Source: Bdellovibrio sp. ZAP7
GTDB lineage: Bacteria > Bacteroidota > Bacteroidia > Flavobacteriales > Flavobacteriaceae
Direction of reading: 5' to 3'
DNA length: 7,367 bases
Assembly (NCBI GenBank): GCA_943324165.2
Contig: CALPKO020000059.1
Location: 1-7,367, forward strand
The position numbers and the translations under genes were made by a program. Below are positions 1 to 6,547 of this stretch, piece after piece (position 1 is the stretch's first letter; each line of letters starts with the position of its first letter). The notes beneath the pieces were generated by a model that worked only from the letters and a program-made list of their open reading frames with translations, was not told the DNA's origin and did not search any database.

Positions 1-1527
1 AAAATCACCATTTTAACCGCTATAATTCCGCCGTTAATTATTGTTATTGGCATCACAAATTGCATATTCTTGATTAATAAATACCAACAAGAAATCAAAA
101 TCCACCAAAATCAGGCGAAAGCATTACAACGTGTAATTTCAAAAATTGGTGTTTCAACTTTGATGACCAACTTAACAACGGCCGCAGGTTTCGCTACTTT
201 TATGATTACAGGCAACGATTTGTTATTTGAGTTTGGATTGGTGACATCTCTCAATGTAATTACGGTCTATTTGTTGACCTTATTGGTAGTTCCTATTGTT
301 TATAGTTTTATGTCAATTCCGAAAGAAAAACACTTAAATCATTTGAATAAAACGTATATCTCTTCATTGTTGAATTGGGTTGAAAACAAAGTAAAATTCA
401 AAAGGAAGGTAATTTATTCCATTTATGGATTATTGTTAATTATCAGTATTATTGGCATTGCACAGATGAAAGTTTCTGGTAGTTTGATTGGCGAAATGCC
501 TAAATCAGCATCGTTTTTCAAAGATATATTGTTTTATGAAAAAGAGTTTAGCGGCGTGATGCCGTTGGAAATTATGATTGATACAAAACGCAAAAAAGGT
601 GTTTTGAAACTGTCGACCATGAAAAAAATGGACGAATTGCAGGCTACTATTGCTCAAATTCCAGAATTGTCTAAGCCTGTTTCGGTTGTGAATTTAGTAA
701 AATATTCTAAACAAGCTTTTTACAATGGAAATCCAGCTTTTTATGAATTGCCAACCAACCAAGAACAAGCTTTCATATTGTCTTATGCCAAAAATGCCAC
801 CAAAAACACCAAAGAAAATTTGATGAAAAGTTATGTTGATTCTACAGGTCAATATGCTAGAATTACGACTTTTATGAAGGACATAGGTACTGAAGAAATG
901 GCAAAAGTAGAAGGGAAATTAAGAAAAAAGATAAATGAAATTTTCCCTAATGACCGTTATGAAGTTACTTTGACAGGAAAAGCTTTGGTTTTTCAAAAAG
1001 GAACTTCGTATTTGATAGACAACTTGATTGAATCATTGATTTTTGCCATTTTAATGATTGCAGGATTAATGATGTATCTCTTTAGATCTATAAAAATGGT
1101 TTTCGCTTCATTGATAACCAATATTCTACCACTTTGCATCACCTCTGGTTTGATGGGTTATTTTGATATTCCACTCAAACCATCAACCATTTTAGTTTTT
1201 AGTATTGCTTTTGGAATTTCGGTGGACAATGCCATTCAGTTCATGGCAAAATACCGTTTGGATTTTATTCAAAACAATGGCAAAATTAAAAAATCTGTTT
1301 TTAGTGCTTTGCGTGAAACAGGAATTAGCACTTTTTATACTTCGGTTGTTTTGATTTTTGGATTTGCGATTTTCACTTTGTCAAGTTTTAGCGGAACGAT
1401 CGCACTTGGTGGATTAATTTCTTGCACACTTCTTTTTGCAATGTTTGCCAATTTGTTGGTTTTGCCTGCCTTAGTATTGACTTTTGAAAAGAAAAAAGCA
1501 AAAAAAGAAGATTTGTTGGAAGAATGA
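1..1527 (+). CDS. RND/MMPL-family inner-membrane transporter, C-terminal part (5' truncated)
   Basis: The frame is open from base 1, so the gene begins outside the window. A TTG at position 70 could be taken for a start, but the residues before it (including IIPPLIIVIG, then NCIFLINKY) are a good transmembrane and loop segment of this family. About 508 residues are visible. They comprise the end of the first membrane bundle (visible residues 1-105), a re-entry helix near 135-156, a periplasmic loop of about 180 residues (157-340), then a second bundle of about five helices ending near 497 and a Lys-rich cytoplasmic tail. The second bundle carries GISVDNAIQFMAKYR (405-419), the acidic intramembrane motif of the RND/SSD fold, which is proton-linked in characterised relatives. 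Duplicated halves are normal for the family, and roughly the first third seems missing. Such Bacteroidota proteins are annotated as RND or MMPL transporters; the substrate (drug, lipid or hopanoid-like) is unknown. It converges on the LuxE-like gene across the repeat gap. Confidence 0.88.
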   Translation, partial: KITILTAIIPPLIIVIGITNCIFLINKYQQEIKIHQNQAKALQRVISKIGVSTLMTNLTTAAGFATFMITGNDLLFEFGLVTSLNVITVYLLTLLVVPIVYSFMSIPKEKHLNHLNKTYISSLLNWVENKVKFKRKVIYSIYGLLLIISIIGIAQMKVSGSLIGEMPKSASFFKDILFYEKEFSGVMPLEIMIDTKRKKGVLKLSTMKKMDELQATIAQIPELSKPVSVVNLVKYSKQAFYNGNPAFYELPTNQEQAFILSYAKNATKNTKENLMKSYVDSTGQYARITTFMKDIGTEEMAKVEGKLRKKINEIFPNDRYEVTLTGKALVFQKGTSYLIDNLIESLIFAILMIAGLMMYLFRSIKMVFASLITNILPLCITSGLMGYFDIPLKPSTILVFSIAFGISVDNAIQFMAKYRLDFIQNNGKIKKSVFSALRETGISTFYTSVVLIFGFAIFTLSSFSGTIALGGLISCTLLFAMFANLLVLPALVLTFEKKKAKKEDLLEE

Positions 1528-1533
1528 GTTTTT

Positions 1534-1588
1534 TAGTTTTCAGTCTCAGTTTACAGTATTCAGTGGTCAGTTTTTAGTGTTCAGTCAC
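1534..1588. repeat. Degenerate 7-bp tandem repeat, left arm (NNNYAGT units)
   Basis: YAGT cores start at 1534, 1541, 1547, 1554, 1561, 1568, 1575 and 1582. All steps are exactly 7 bp except one 6-bp step (1541 to 1547). The cores are CAGT, or TAGT at 1534 and 1575, separated by T-rich triplets such as TTT, TTC and GTT. The array starts six bases after the stop codon of the transporter gene. It is paired with an inverted copy at 1663-1693. Function unknown: it could be a slippage-derived short tandem repeat, part of a long imperfect hairpin at the 3' ends of both convergent transcripts, or a dispersed genomic repeat. Confidence 0.75.
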
Positions 1589-1662
1589 TAATATCAGTAA
1601 TCATTAATTCAAATTACTCAAAATTTAGTTTGCAAACTGGAAACTTATTTTATTTGTAGTAT

Positions 1663-1693
1663 ACTGTGACTGAAAACTGAACACTGCAAACTA
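1663..1693. repeat. Degenerate 7-bp tandem repeat, right arm (inverted copy)
   Basis: ACTG cores (CAGT on the minus strand) start at 1663, 1669, 1676 and 1683, followed by ACTA at 1690. Spacing is 7 bp except for one 6-bp step. Bases 1666-1686, read on the minus strand, match 1568-1588 at 18 of 21 positions, so the two arms could pair around a loop of about 77 bases. The outermost TAGT (minus strand, 1693 to 1690) supplies the TAG stop codon of the LuxE-like gene. A 10-bp palindrome, gtttgcaaac at 1628-1637, sits in the loop and shares tttagtttgca with the minus-strand outer end of this arm. Confidence 0.72.
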
Positions 1694-2701
1694 AATCACC
1701 ATCAAATTACAACCACGAATATCGGAATTGTCAAATCGGCCAAGAATTTCGAAAGTATTGTTATCGTATTTTTTTCCTAAATCTTGTGTTGCGATAAATG
1801 AGCATGAATTGATATTAGCTAAATCAATCACATTGATTCCGCCAGTTTTTCCGTTTTCGATATAAGTAAGTGCGTCTTCGGTATCTCGGATGTGAATTTG
1901 CATCCAATTTGGACACTCAAAAATGCCATTTCCTAAAGAATAAGCTTGCGATAACAATTCGGTCATACCGTATTCTGAATGAATCGCATTAACGCCAAAT
2001 CCTCTGCAAAGTTGATTGTGTAATTCTTCTCGGATCATTTCTTTGCGTTTGCCTTTCATTCCACCAGTTTCCATTATAATGGTGTTTTTTAGATTGAAAT
2101 TTTGTTTTTCAATCAGATCTAAAAGTGCAAAAGTAACGCCAATCAAAATTATATTCTTCTCTTCTTGCTCGAGAATAGTTAATTTTTCGATCAAATCCGC
2201 GTGGTTATGAAGGTAAAATCCGCTATGTACATTTTTAGAAAGTTGAATTAAATCTTGCACCATATAAATTAAAGAGGAACCTTCTCTTTCTAGGTAGGAG
2301 GGAAGTAAAGCCAAAACCACGTAGTTTTCTATATCGCCATAAAATTGTGAAAATCCTTTGCGATAACTTTCTTCGTAAAAAGAAATGTCTGTAACTTGGT
2401 GTTTGCTAGTAATCATTCCAGTTGTTCCAGAACTGCTAAAAGTAGTTTCAATTTCATATTGATTTGAAACGACATCATGACTTTTGAAAAATGAAATAGG
2501 CAAAAATGGAATTTGATTAATTTTTTTTACATCTCCTTTTTCGACTTTCATCAATTGGCAAAATTGTTGGTAGACCAAATTATTTTCATATTGAAAACGA
2601 AAAACTTTCAAAGCCATTTTTTCAAATTGCTTTTGGTTTGAGATAGCAAAAATATCAGTAATAGGAATCAATTTTTTTTTTGCAAAGGTAAGCAATGACA
2701 T
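1691..2701 (-). CDS. LuxE-family acyl-protein synthetase-like enzyme
   Basis: The protein has 336 residues from the ATG at 2701, or 326 from a TTG at 2671. It resembles the LuxE/PaaK branch of adenylate-forming enzymes. LuxE activates a fatty acid as acyl-AMP and transfers it to a cysteine for reduction by LuxC. Visible motifs (336-residue numbering) are the nucleotide loop SSSGTTG (89-95), ETGGMKG (211-217), HSEYGMTE (241-248), TQDLG (305-309) and GRFDNSDIRGC (321-331), which matches the hinge region of adenylate-forming enzymes. Cys331 lies five residues from the C terminus, the region where the acyl-accepting cysteine of bioluminescence LuxE was mapped. There is no signal peptide, so the enzyme is presumably cytoplasmic. 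The TTG start is preferred because a strong -7 element lies at 2683-2690, downstream of the ATG. No LuxC or LuxD partner is in the window, and this is not evidence of bioluminescence. The substrate is unknown. The stop codon lies in the heptad repeat. Confidence 0.82.
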   Translation of the reverse strand: MSLLTFAKKKLIPITDIFAISNQKQFEKMALKVFRFQYENNLVYQQFCQLMKVEKGDVKKINQIPFLPISFFKSHDVVSNQYEIETTFSSSGTTGMITSKHQVTDISFYEESYRKGFSQFYGDIENYVVLALLPSYLEREGSSLIYMVQDLIQLSKNVHSGFYLHNHADLIEKLTILEQEEKNIILIGVTFALLDLIEKQNFNLKNTIIMETGGMKGKRKEMIREELHNQLCRGFGVNAIHSEYGMTELLSQAYSLGNGIFECPNWMQIHIRDTEDALTYIENGKTGGINVIDLANINSCSFIATQDLGKKYDNNTFEILGRFDNSDIRGCNLMVI

Positions 2702-2716
2702 AATTGTTTTTCAAAA
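2683..2716 (-). promoter_or_regulatory. Bacteroidota-type promoter of the LuxE-like gene
   Basis: On the minus strand, TACCTTTG (2690 to 2683, followed by CA) is an exact TAnnTTTG -7 element. A TTTTG at 2716 to 2712 provides the -33 TTG, with a 21-base spacer, inside the 17-23 range reported for Flavobacterium. Transcription would start within the A-run at about 2672-2680, so the mRNA would be leaderless or nearly so for a TTG start at 2671. The ATG at 2701 would not be transcribed from this promoter. Confidence 0.65.
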
Positions 2717-2745
2717 AAAAACTCCAACTTTTCAGCTGGAGTTTT
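2712..2745 (-). terminator. Intrinsic terminator of the 595-residue T9SS protein gene
   Basis: Read on the minus strand, the 9-bp stem AAAACTCCA / TGGAGTTTT (2745-2737 with 2726-2718) closes a 10-base loop and runs into a T-tract ending at about 2712. It begins 22 bases beyond the stop codon at 2767. The T-tract also carries the -33 TTG of the next gene's promoter, so the two signals overlap. Confidence 0.85.
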
Positions 2746-2766
2746 ATGAAATATTTAAAGTGATAA

Positions 2767-4554
2767 TTATCTAATAACTAATTTTCTTGTTGCAGAATTT
2801 CCGTTTTCAATTACTTTAACGATGTAAACACCAGCAGATAATTTTGAAACGTTAACTGCATTACTAGCAGTTGTAGTATTCAATACTTCTTTTCCTAAAA
2901 CATTATAAATAGAAATGTTTTTATCTCCATTTAATTTTGTGTCAATAAACAAAGTTCCGTTTGTAACTGGATTTGGATAAATGTTTAATCCAGCGATTTC
3001 ATTAGTTTTAATTCCTAAAGTTGCTGAAGTTACATCTGCCCATGTTGTGCCAATTCTTAATGCATCAATCTGTAAAGAAGGAGTCTCTGTAGCAGTATCT
3101 TGTCTAAAGAAAAATCTGTTTACTAAGGTTAAATCTGTTGCGGTATGAGTGTCAGTAATTGTTGGAGTTGGTTCAGCAGCATCTACTACTGGATTAACCC
3201 AAAGGCTAACTGCATCATCAGAAAGATTTGCTCCCAACATATATCCAACTACTACAAAATAAGTTGTACCTGTAGTGTAATTATCAGGAGTCCATGTAGT
3301 ATTTGTAGCAGTTGCGGTTCTAACTTCGATACCTAGATTAAAGGTATTATCGTCTACTCTTTTAGTCCATAATGTACCACCATAAGTTGTTGTACTAGAA
3401 GCAAGACCTGCAAAATAACCACCGTTTGGTTCGGTTACACCTGCCATTGAACCTACATTCATTAAAAAAGAATAATAAACCATTCCTGTTGTAACTTCGG
3501 TAGTGCTCAAGAAAGTATCAATACCTACTCCAGCAAATGAAACAGAATTTCCAACTTCAGGATATCCTGCATAACTTAAGTTTCCAGAAGTTGCGAGAAT
3601 ATCGTCGCCAGTATTAACGTTTGCCCAACCTGATTGTGTTCCTAATGTCGTGTCTACAGCATAATCAAATGGATTGTAGTACGGTAAGGCCACACCTACA
3701 GGTGGTGGAGTACAACTCGGAGAAATTACATTTACGGTTAAGTTACAATCACCCCCTGTTGCTGTAAATACAAGTGCAGTGCCTTCATTTGCTCCAGTAA
3801 TTGTTATGTTTCCTGTAGCGCTTGTGCTAGGATTATCTCCGCCAACTGTTCCTGCATTTGCACCTAAAGTATAAGTAGCAGTTCCACCTCCAGTAAAAGG
3901 GATTGTTGCTGTATAAGTATCTACACCCGCAGTAATAGCGTCACATACTGTAGTTGGTGATCCGAAAAGTAAAGTACATAATGGCGGTGCTATAGCTCCG
4001 TTAGATAAAACAATATCGTCTATTCTAATTTGTGCGCTCCCACCAGGATTAGTGAATCTTAAAGACAACGTTGCTGAAGCCTCAATTCCTCCTGATACTG
4101 TAACTAATGTCCATGCTGTCCCAGCGTTAGGGGTATATACTATTGGAGTCCAGTTTGTTCCGTCGGTACTTTGCTCCAATATTACTTGACTAGTTGCTGG
4201 TGTTACTCCAGTTAAATATCCAAAAGATAGCACCAAATCCGCTGAGTTATAAGCAGAAGTATTCAAACCATCAATTTGCATAAATTTACCAATTGCTGAA
4301 GCAACTCCAATATATGCTTGTCCATTACCAGAAGCTCCTAGGTAACCTGAAGACGCTGTGGTTTTTCTTACGTCAGCACTTCCTGTGTAAGTTATTGGTG
4401 CAGCATTTTGAAATGTTGCAGGTGCTGTTCCTGTGGTGTAAGCTGGAAATAATGTTGTTCCAGTTGGTGTGCCAAAATCTTCAGAATAAAAAACTTGAGC
4501 AAAAGAAGAGAAACAAGAAAACAGAATTAATGATAATGTGTAGATTTTTTTCAT
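2767..4554 (-). CDS. Secreted multidomain protein with T9SS type A sorting domain
   Basis: This 595-residue protein is exported by Sec and then by the type IX system. Residues 1-20 form a signal peptide (MKKIYTLSLILF, then FSSFAQ, with cleavage expected after Gln20). Residues 21-186 look like a beta-sandwich module: they open with YSEDFGTPTG and end with IRIDDIVLSN, a pattern common in Bacteroidota exoproteins. Residues 190-285 form an Ig-like, Thr/Gly-rich module with Cys193, 204, 270 and 281, the only cysteines of the mature protein, which could form two disulfides. Residues 290-510 (YYNPFDY, then GWANVNTGDDIL, ending LRIGTTWADVT) resemble a LamG/concanavalin-like sandwich. Residues 522-595 are the sorting domain, with NIYPNPVTNG, YNVLGKEV, LSAGVYIVKV and a terminal RKLVIR; in this family it is removed at the cell surface. 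No catalytic motif is recognised, so an adhesive or glycan-binding role is only a guess. The ATG sits in an A-rich context with no competing start. Confidence 0.87.
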   Translation of the reverse strand: MKKIYTLSLILFSCFSSFAQVFYSEDFGTPTGTTLFPAYTTGTAPATFQNAAPITYTGSADVRKTTASSGYLGASGNGQAYIGVASAIGKFMQIDGLNTSAYNSADLVLSFGYLTGVTPATSQVILEQSTDGTNWTPIVYTPNAGTAWTLVTVSGGIEASATLSLRFTNPGGSAQIRIDDIVLSNGAIAPPLCTLLFGSPTTVCDAITAGVDTYTATIPFTGGGTATYTLGANAGTVGGDNPSTSATGNITITGANEGTALVFTATGGDCNLTVNVISPSCTPPPVGVALPYYNPFDYAVDTTLGTQSGWANVNTGDDILATSGNLSYAGYPEVGNSVSFAGVGIDTFLSTTEVTTGMVYYSFLMNVGSMAGVTEPNGGYFAGLASSTTTYGGTLWTKRVDDNTFNLGIEVRTATATNTTWTPDNYTTGTTYFVVVGYMLGANLSDDAVSLWVNPVVDAAEPTPTITDTHTATDLTLVNRFFFRQDTATETPSLQIDALRIGTTWADVTSATLGIKTNEIAGLNIYPNPVTNGTLFIDTKLNGDKNISIYNVLGKEVLNTTTASNAVNVSKLSAGVYIVKVIENGNSATRKLVIR

Positions 4555-4580
4555 TTTAATTTGATTAAAAGTTAAGGTTA

Positions 4581-4610
4581 CAAAGATATAGCTATTTTTT
4601 CTTTATCGAA
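4581..4610 (-). promoter_or_regulatory. Candidate promoter of the 595-residue T9SS protein gene
   Basis: On the minus strand, TATCTTTG (4588 to 4581) matches the TAnnTTTG -7 consensus and lies 26 bases before the ATG. The only -33 candidate at a suitable distance is TTCG (4610 to 4607, spacer 18), a poor match to TTTG, so the upstream half is weak. The predicted leader is about 20 AT-rich bases. No convincing terminator is seen between the stop at 4651 and this site, so read-through from the mini-protein gene may add to expression. Confidence 0.5.
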
Positions 4611-4650
4611 AAAAAACAATGTAAAAGAATTATTAAAATAAAGGAAACAA

Positions 4651-4974
4651 CTATTTGACAATCAATTTTCTAGTGGCAGTTGCCTCTCCTTCTTTAATTT
4701 TGATGATGTAAACACCTGGAGAAAGATTAGAAATATTTAATTCTTTGGTAGTTAAAGTGGTTTGAAGTACTTTTTTCCCAAGTACATCAAAAATAAGAAT
4801 TTCTTTATCTATGGTAGATTTTGAGGTGATATAAATTCTGCCGTTATTAACTGGATTTGGGTAGAAACTCAATCCGTCAATTGCTTGATTAGGTTGTTGC
4901 TTTGCATCTTGAGCGAAGCTTCCAAGAGCGCAAAAGCAAATTATCAATAGCGTATAAAAGTATTTTTTTGACAT
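4651..4974 (-). CDS. Mini-protein: signal peptide plus T9SS type A sorting domain only
   Basis: This complete 107-residue gene encodes a signal peptide (residues 1-22, MSKKYFYTLLIICF, ending SFAQ), a linker of about 11 residues (DAKQQPNQAID) and a full type A sorting domain (34-107) with LSFYPNPVNNG, DVLGKKVLQTT, LSPGVYIIKIKEG and terminal TRKLIVK. There is no passenger domain. Aligned without gaps, its 74-residue tail is identical to that of the neighbouring 595-residue protein at 38 of 74 positions by my count. Known type A domains are cleaved or attached at the surface after T9SS translocation, so this product would release almost nothing beyond the linker. It has a proper start, stop and upstream -7-like element, and its sorting motifs are intact, which argues against a random remnant. 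It may be the residue of a cargo deletion, a T9SS-interacting small protein, or a conserved companion of the lipoprotein gene upstream. Confidence 0.85.
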   Translation of the reverse strand: MSKKYFYTLLIICFCALGSFAQDAKQQPNQAIDGLSFYPNPVNNGRIYITSKSTIDKEILIFDVLGKKVLQTTLTTKELNISNLSPGVYIIKIKEGEATATRKLIVK

Positions 4975-4991
4975 ATTTTCTAACTATTTTG

Positions 4992-4999
4992 TAAAGGTA
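4992..4999 (-). promoter_or_regulatory. Possible -7 element of the mini-protein gene
   Basis: On the minus strand, TACCTTTA lies 17 bases before the ATG at 4974 and differs from TAnnTTTG only at the last base. The nearest upstream TTTG options are TTTG at 5015-5012 (12-base spacer, too short) and TTTG at 5027-5024 (24-base spacer, just too long, inside the preceding terminator's T-run). It is therefore a weaker call than the other promoters. Confidence 0.4.
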
Positions 5000-5024
5000 T
5001 AAAATTTATTTCAAATAACGTACC

Positions 5025-5060
5025 AAAAAAAACGTTCCAAATTAAATTGGAACGTTTTTT
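5025..5060 (-). terminator. Strong intrinsic terminator of the lipoprotein gene
   Basis: The arms aaaaaacgttccaa (5027-5040) and ttggaacgtttttt (5047-5060) form a perfect 14-bp inverted repeat around a 6-base loop. On the minus strand the stem is followed by an eight-base T-run (5032 to 5025). It starts 23 bases after the stop codon at 5084. The sequence is nearly symmetric, with six T on the plus strand, but no plus-strand gene points into it. Confidence 0.9.
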
Positions 5061-5083
5061 AGATTATTTTATTTTGTTGAATA

Positions 5084-6487
5084 CTATTTAATCAAATTTT
5101 CTCCACCTACAGTTGACCAAACTCCAGTTGTAATTTCTGCTCCAGTTGCAGTTTCACTAGTTGTAAATGTAGCAGCTGGAAAAGTAACTACAATTGCAGC
5201 AGTCGCTCCAATTGGAGTAGTCTGCGCTGTGTTTGTTACTTTTACATTAGTTACTTTAATTTTAGAAGTTAACACTTGATTTGTATTAGTAGTAGCATCT
5301 TGAATTTTCACAACCGCACCGTTGTAAGTTGTTCCAGCTTCTGTGTATGTACCATATCCATCAATCACGATGTTGTCGAAATCGCCATTACCTTCTTTTT
5401 TGAATTGAAAAGCATCAACTTGAATGTCTCCAGCTAATTCTGGTATAGTTCCAGCAGCTCTTTTCAAAGTAATTTTTGTAATTTTTGGATAAAAAGTATT
5501 GTTGTTTCCAGAAGATTCAATTTCAACGCCAAAGTTTCCTTTCACTGCTTGATAAGCATACCAATTAGAATTCAATTGTCCACTCCATCCGTCTTGCCAG
5601 TCAAACGCATCGTCGCTATTTCCGAAAGAAATCAGGTTGGTAGCGCTAACAGTTCCTCCATAAAATTCAAATCCATCATCTGCACCTTTATACGAAACTA
5701 AGTGGTCTAAAGTTGTTCCTGAACCAACTGAATAGAAAGAAAATCCATTTAATTCTTTTGTTCCATCAGCTAATTTCGATCCAGCATATTCGATTCTTAC
5801 ATAAGTCAAAGAACCTCCATTGTGGGCTGCATTTGTTCCTCCATAAGGCAACGCGTTTCCGTCTTCTGAAGTTGAAGTTGTATTTCCGTTTATAGCTTTG
5901 ATTGGAGCATCACCATACATGATAATTCCTCCCCAAGAACCAGCAATCGCAGATTTTTCAGTAAAAACTACTGGTTTTGCTGCTGTTCCGTTGATGATTA
6001 GTTTTCCACCGTTTAAAACAACAAGTGCATTATCGCCAGTTGTTTTATCTGCCGTAATTGTAGATCCTGCGTCGAAAGTAATAGTTACGCCAGAATTGAT
6101 TTTCACAATCCCTTTAAGGGTATAATTTCCATAAGCAAAAGTTTTACTTTCTGCAAGTATTCCAGTAATTTCTCCTGTTGCAGCCGGAAGTTCTGTAACA
6201 TTAACCGTTCTTGTTGTAGATGAACCTTTCAGTGTGTAGGTAATTACTGAAGAACCAACTGAAACTCCCGTTATTACGCCAGTTGTTCCATCAACTGTTG
6301 CGATTGCTGGTGAAGCGCTAACAAACACTCCTCCAGTTGTTGTGCTTGAAAAAGTAGTTGTTTGGCCCACAACGATACTTTCGTTTCCAGTTAATGGAGC
6401 AACTACAAATACTGTTTCTTCATCGCTACTGCATGACGAAAATAAAAGTCCTAAAGAAAATACGAATGCTAAAATTTTTGTTTTCAT
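5084..6487 (-). CDS. Surface lipoprotein with Ig-like (BIG2-type) domain and probable beta-helix
   Basis: The protein has 467 residues from the ATG at 6487. The reading frame stays open to an ATG at 6535, but that start is rejected because the -7 promoter element lies between the two and the lipoprotein signal begins at the inner ATG. Residues 1-18 (MKTKILAFVFSLGLLFSS) are a lipoprotein signal peptide with lipidated Cys19. The following SSDEE resembles the lipoprotein export signal of Bacteroidota (S-D-D-F-E type in Flavobacterium), so the protein is probably on the outer face of the outer membrane. Residues about 40-98 look like a BIG2-type Ig domain (SPAIATVDGTTGVITGVSVG). Residues about 104-410 show turn-rich repeats of a right-handed beta-helix, with SWGGIIMYGDAPI, DDGFEFYGGTV (270-280) and DDAFDWQDGWSG (292-303); the paired Asp residues could bind calcium. 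Homologues are sometimes labelled multidrug transporter, which fits nothing here because there are no membrane helices. The neighbouring TonB-dependent receptor suggests a binding role for the same ligand. Confidence 0.82.
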   Translation of the reverse strand: MKTKILAFVFSLGLLFSSCSSDEETVFVVAPLTGNESIVVGQTTTFSSTTTGGVFVSASPAIATVDGTTGVITGVSVGSSVITYTLKGSSTTRTVNVTELPAATGEITGILAESKTFAYGNYTLKGIVKINSGVTITFDAGSTITADKTTGDNALVVLNGGKLIINGTAAKPVVFTEKSAIAGSWGGIIMYGDAPIKAINGNTTSTSEDGNALPYGGTNAAHNGGSLTYVRIEYAGSKLADGTKELNGFSFYSVGSGTTLDHLVSYKGADDGFEFYGGTVSATNLISFGNSDDAFDWQDGWSGQLNSNWYAYQAVKGNFGVEIESSGNNNTFYPKITKITLKRAAGTIPELAGDIQVDAFQFKKEGNGDFDNIVIDGYGTYTEAGTTYNGAVVKIQDATTNTNQVLTSKIKVTNVKVTNTAQTTPIGATAAIVVTFPAATFTTSETATGAEITTGVWSTVGGENLIK

Positions 6488-6518
6488 AATTTTTTTTATT
6501 GTGTTATTTAATTTTTGA

Positions 6519-6526
6519 CAAATGTA
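6519..6526 (-). promoter_or_regulatory. -7 promoter element of the lipoprotein gene
   Basis: On the minus strand, TACATTTG (6526 to 6519) is an exact TAnnTTTG match. It lies 31 bases before the ATG at 6487, giving an A/T-rich leader of about 25 bases. No TTG is found 17-23 bases further upstream, so the -33 half is absent or degenerate, which could mean activator dependence. The element overlaps codons 4 to 6 of the reading frame that would start at 6535, which argues against that start. Confidence 0.58.
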
Positions 6527-6547
6527 TGAGTGCATTGCTTCTTTAAT

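Noticed and set aside
1534..1693. CRISPR array
   Set aside because: The units are 7 bp, degenerate and contiguous, without 20-40 bp repeats or unique spacers.
2016..2210. Plus-strand open frame of 64 codons inside the LuxE-like gene
   Set aside because: It lies wholly opposite a well-supported gene, has no promoter and encodes low-complexity hydrophobic and basic sequence. It is a shadow frame. Similar plus-strand frames at 3145-3336, 4293-4559, 5713-6125 and 6820-7225 were rejected for the same reason.
1691..2701. Evidence for bioluminescence
   Set aside because: LuxE-like proteins are widespread outside luminous bacteria. No luciferase (LuxAB), LuxC or LuxD gene is in the window.
4555..4650. 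Intrinsic terminator after the mini-protein gene
   Set aside because: Only weak A/T pairing (T-run near 4594-4600 with A-run near 4609-4616) is present, with no GC-containing stem, so no terminator is called.
5084..6487. Annotation as a multidrug transporter, a label sometimes attached to homologues
   Set aside because: The protein has only a lipoprotein signal peptide and beta-rich extracellular sequence, with no transmembrane helices or transporter motifs.
6488..6535. N-terminal extension of the lipoprotein from an ATG at 6535 (16 extra residues, MHSYICQ...)
   Set aside because: The extension would put charged and polar residues before a textbook lipoprotein signal, and the exact TAnnTTTG -7 element lies inside it. 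The ATG at 6487 explains both.
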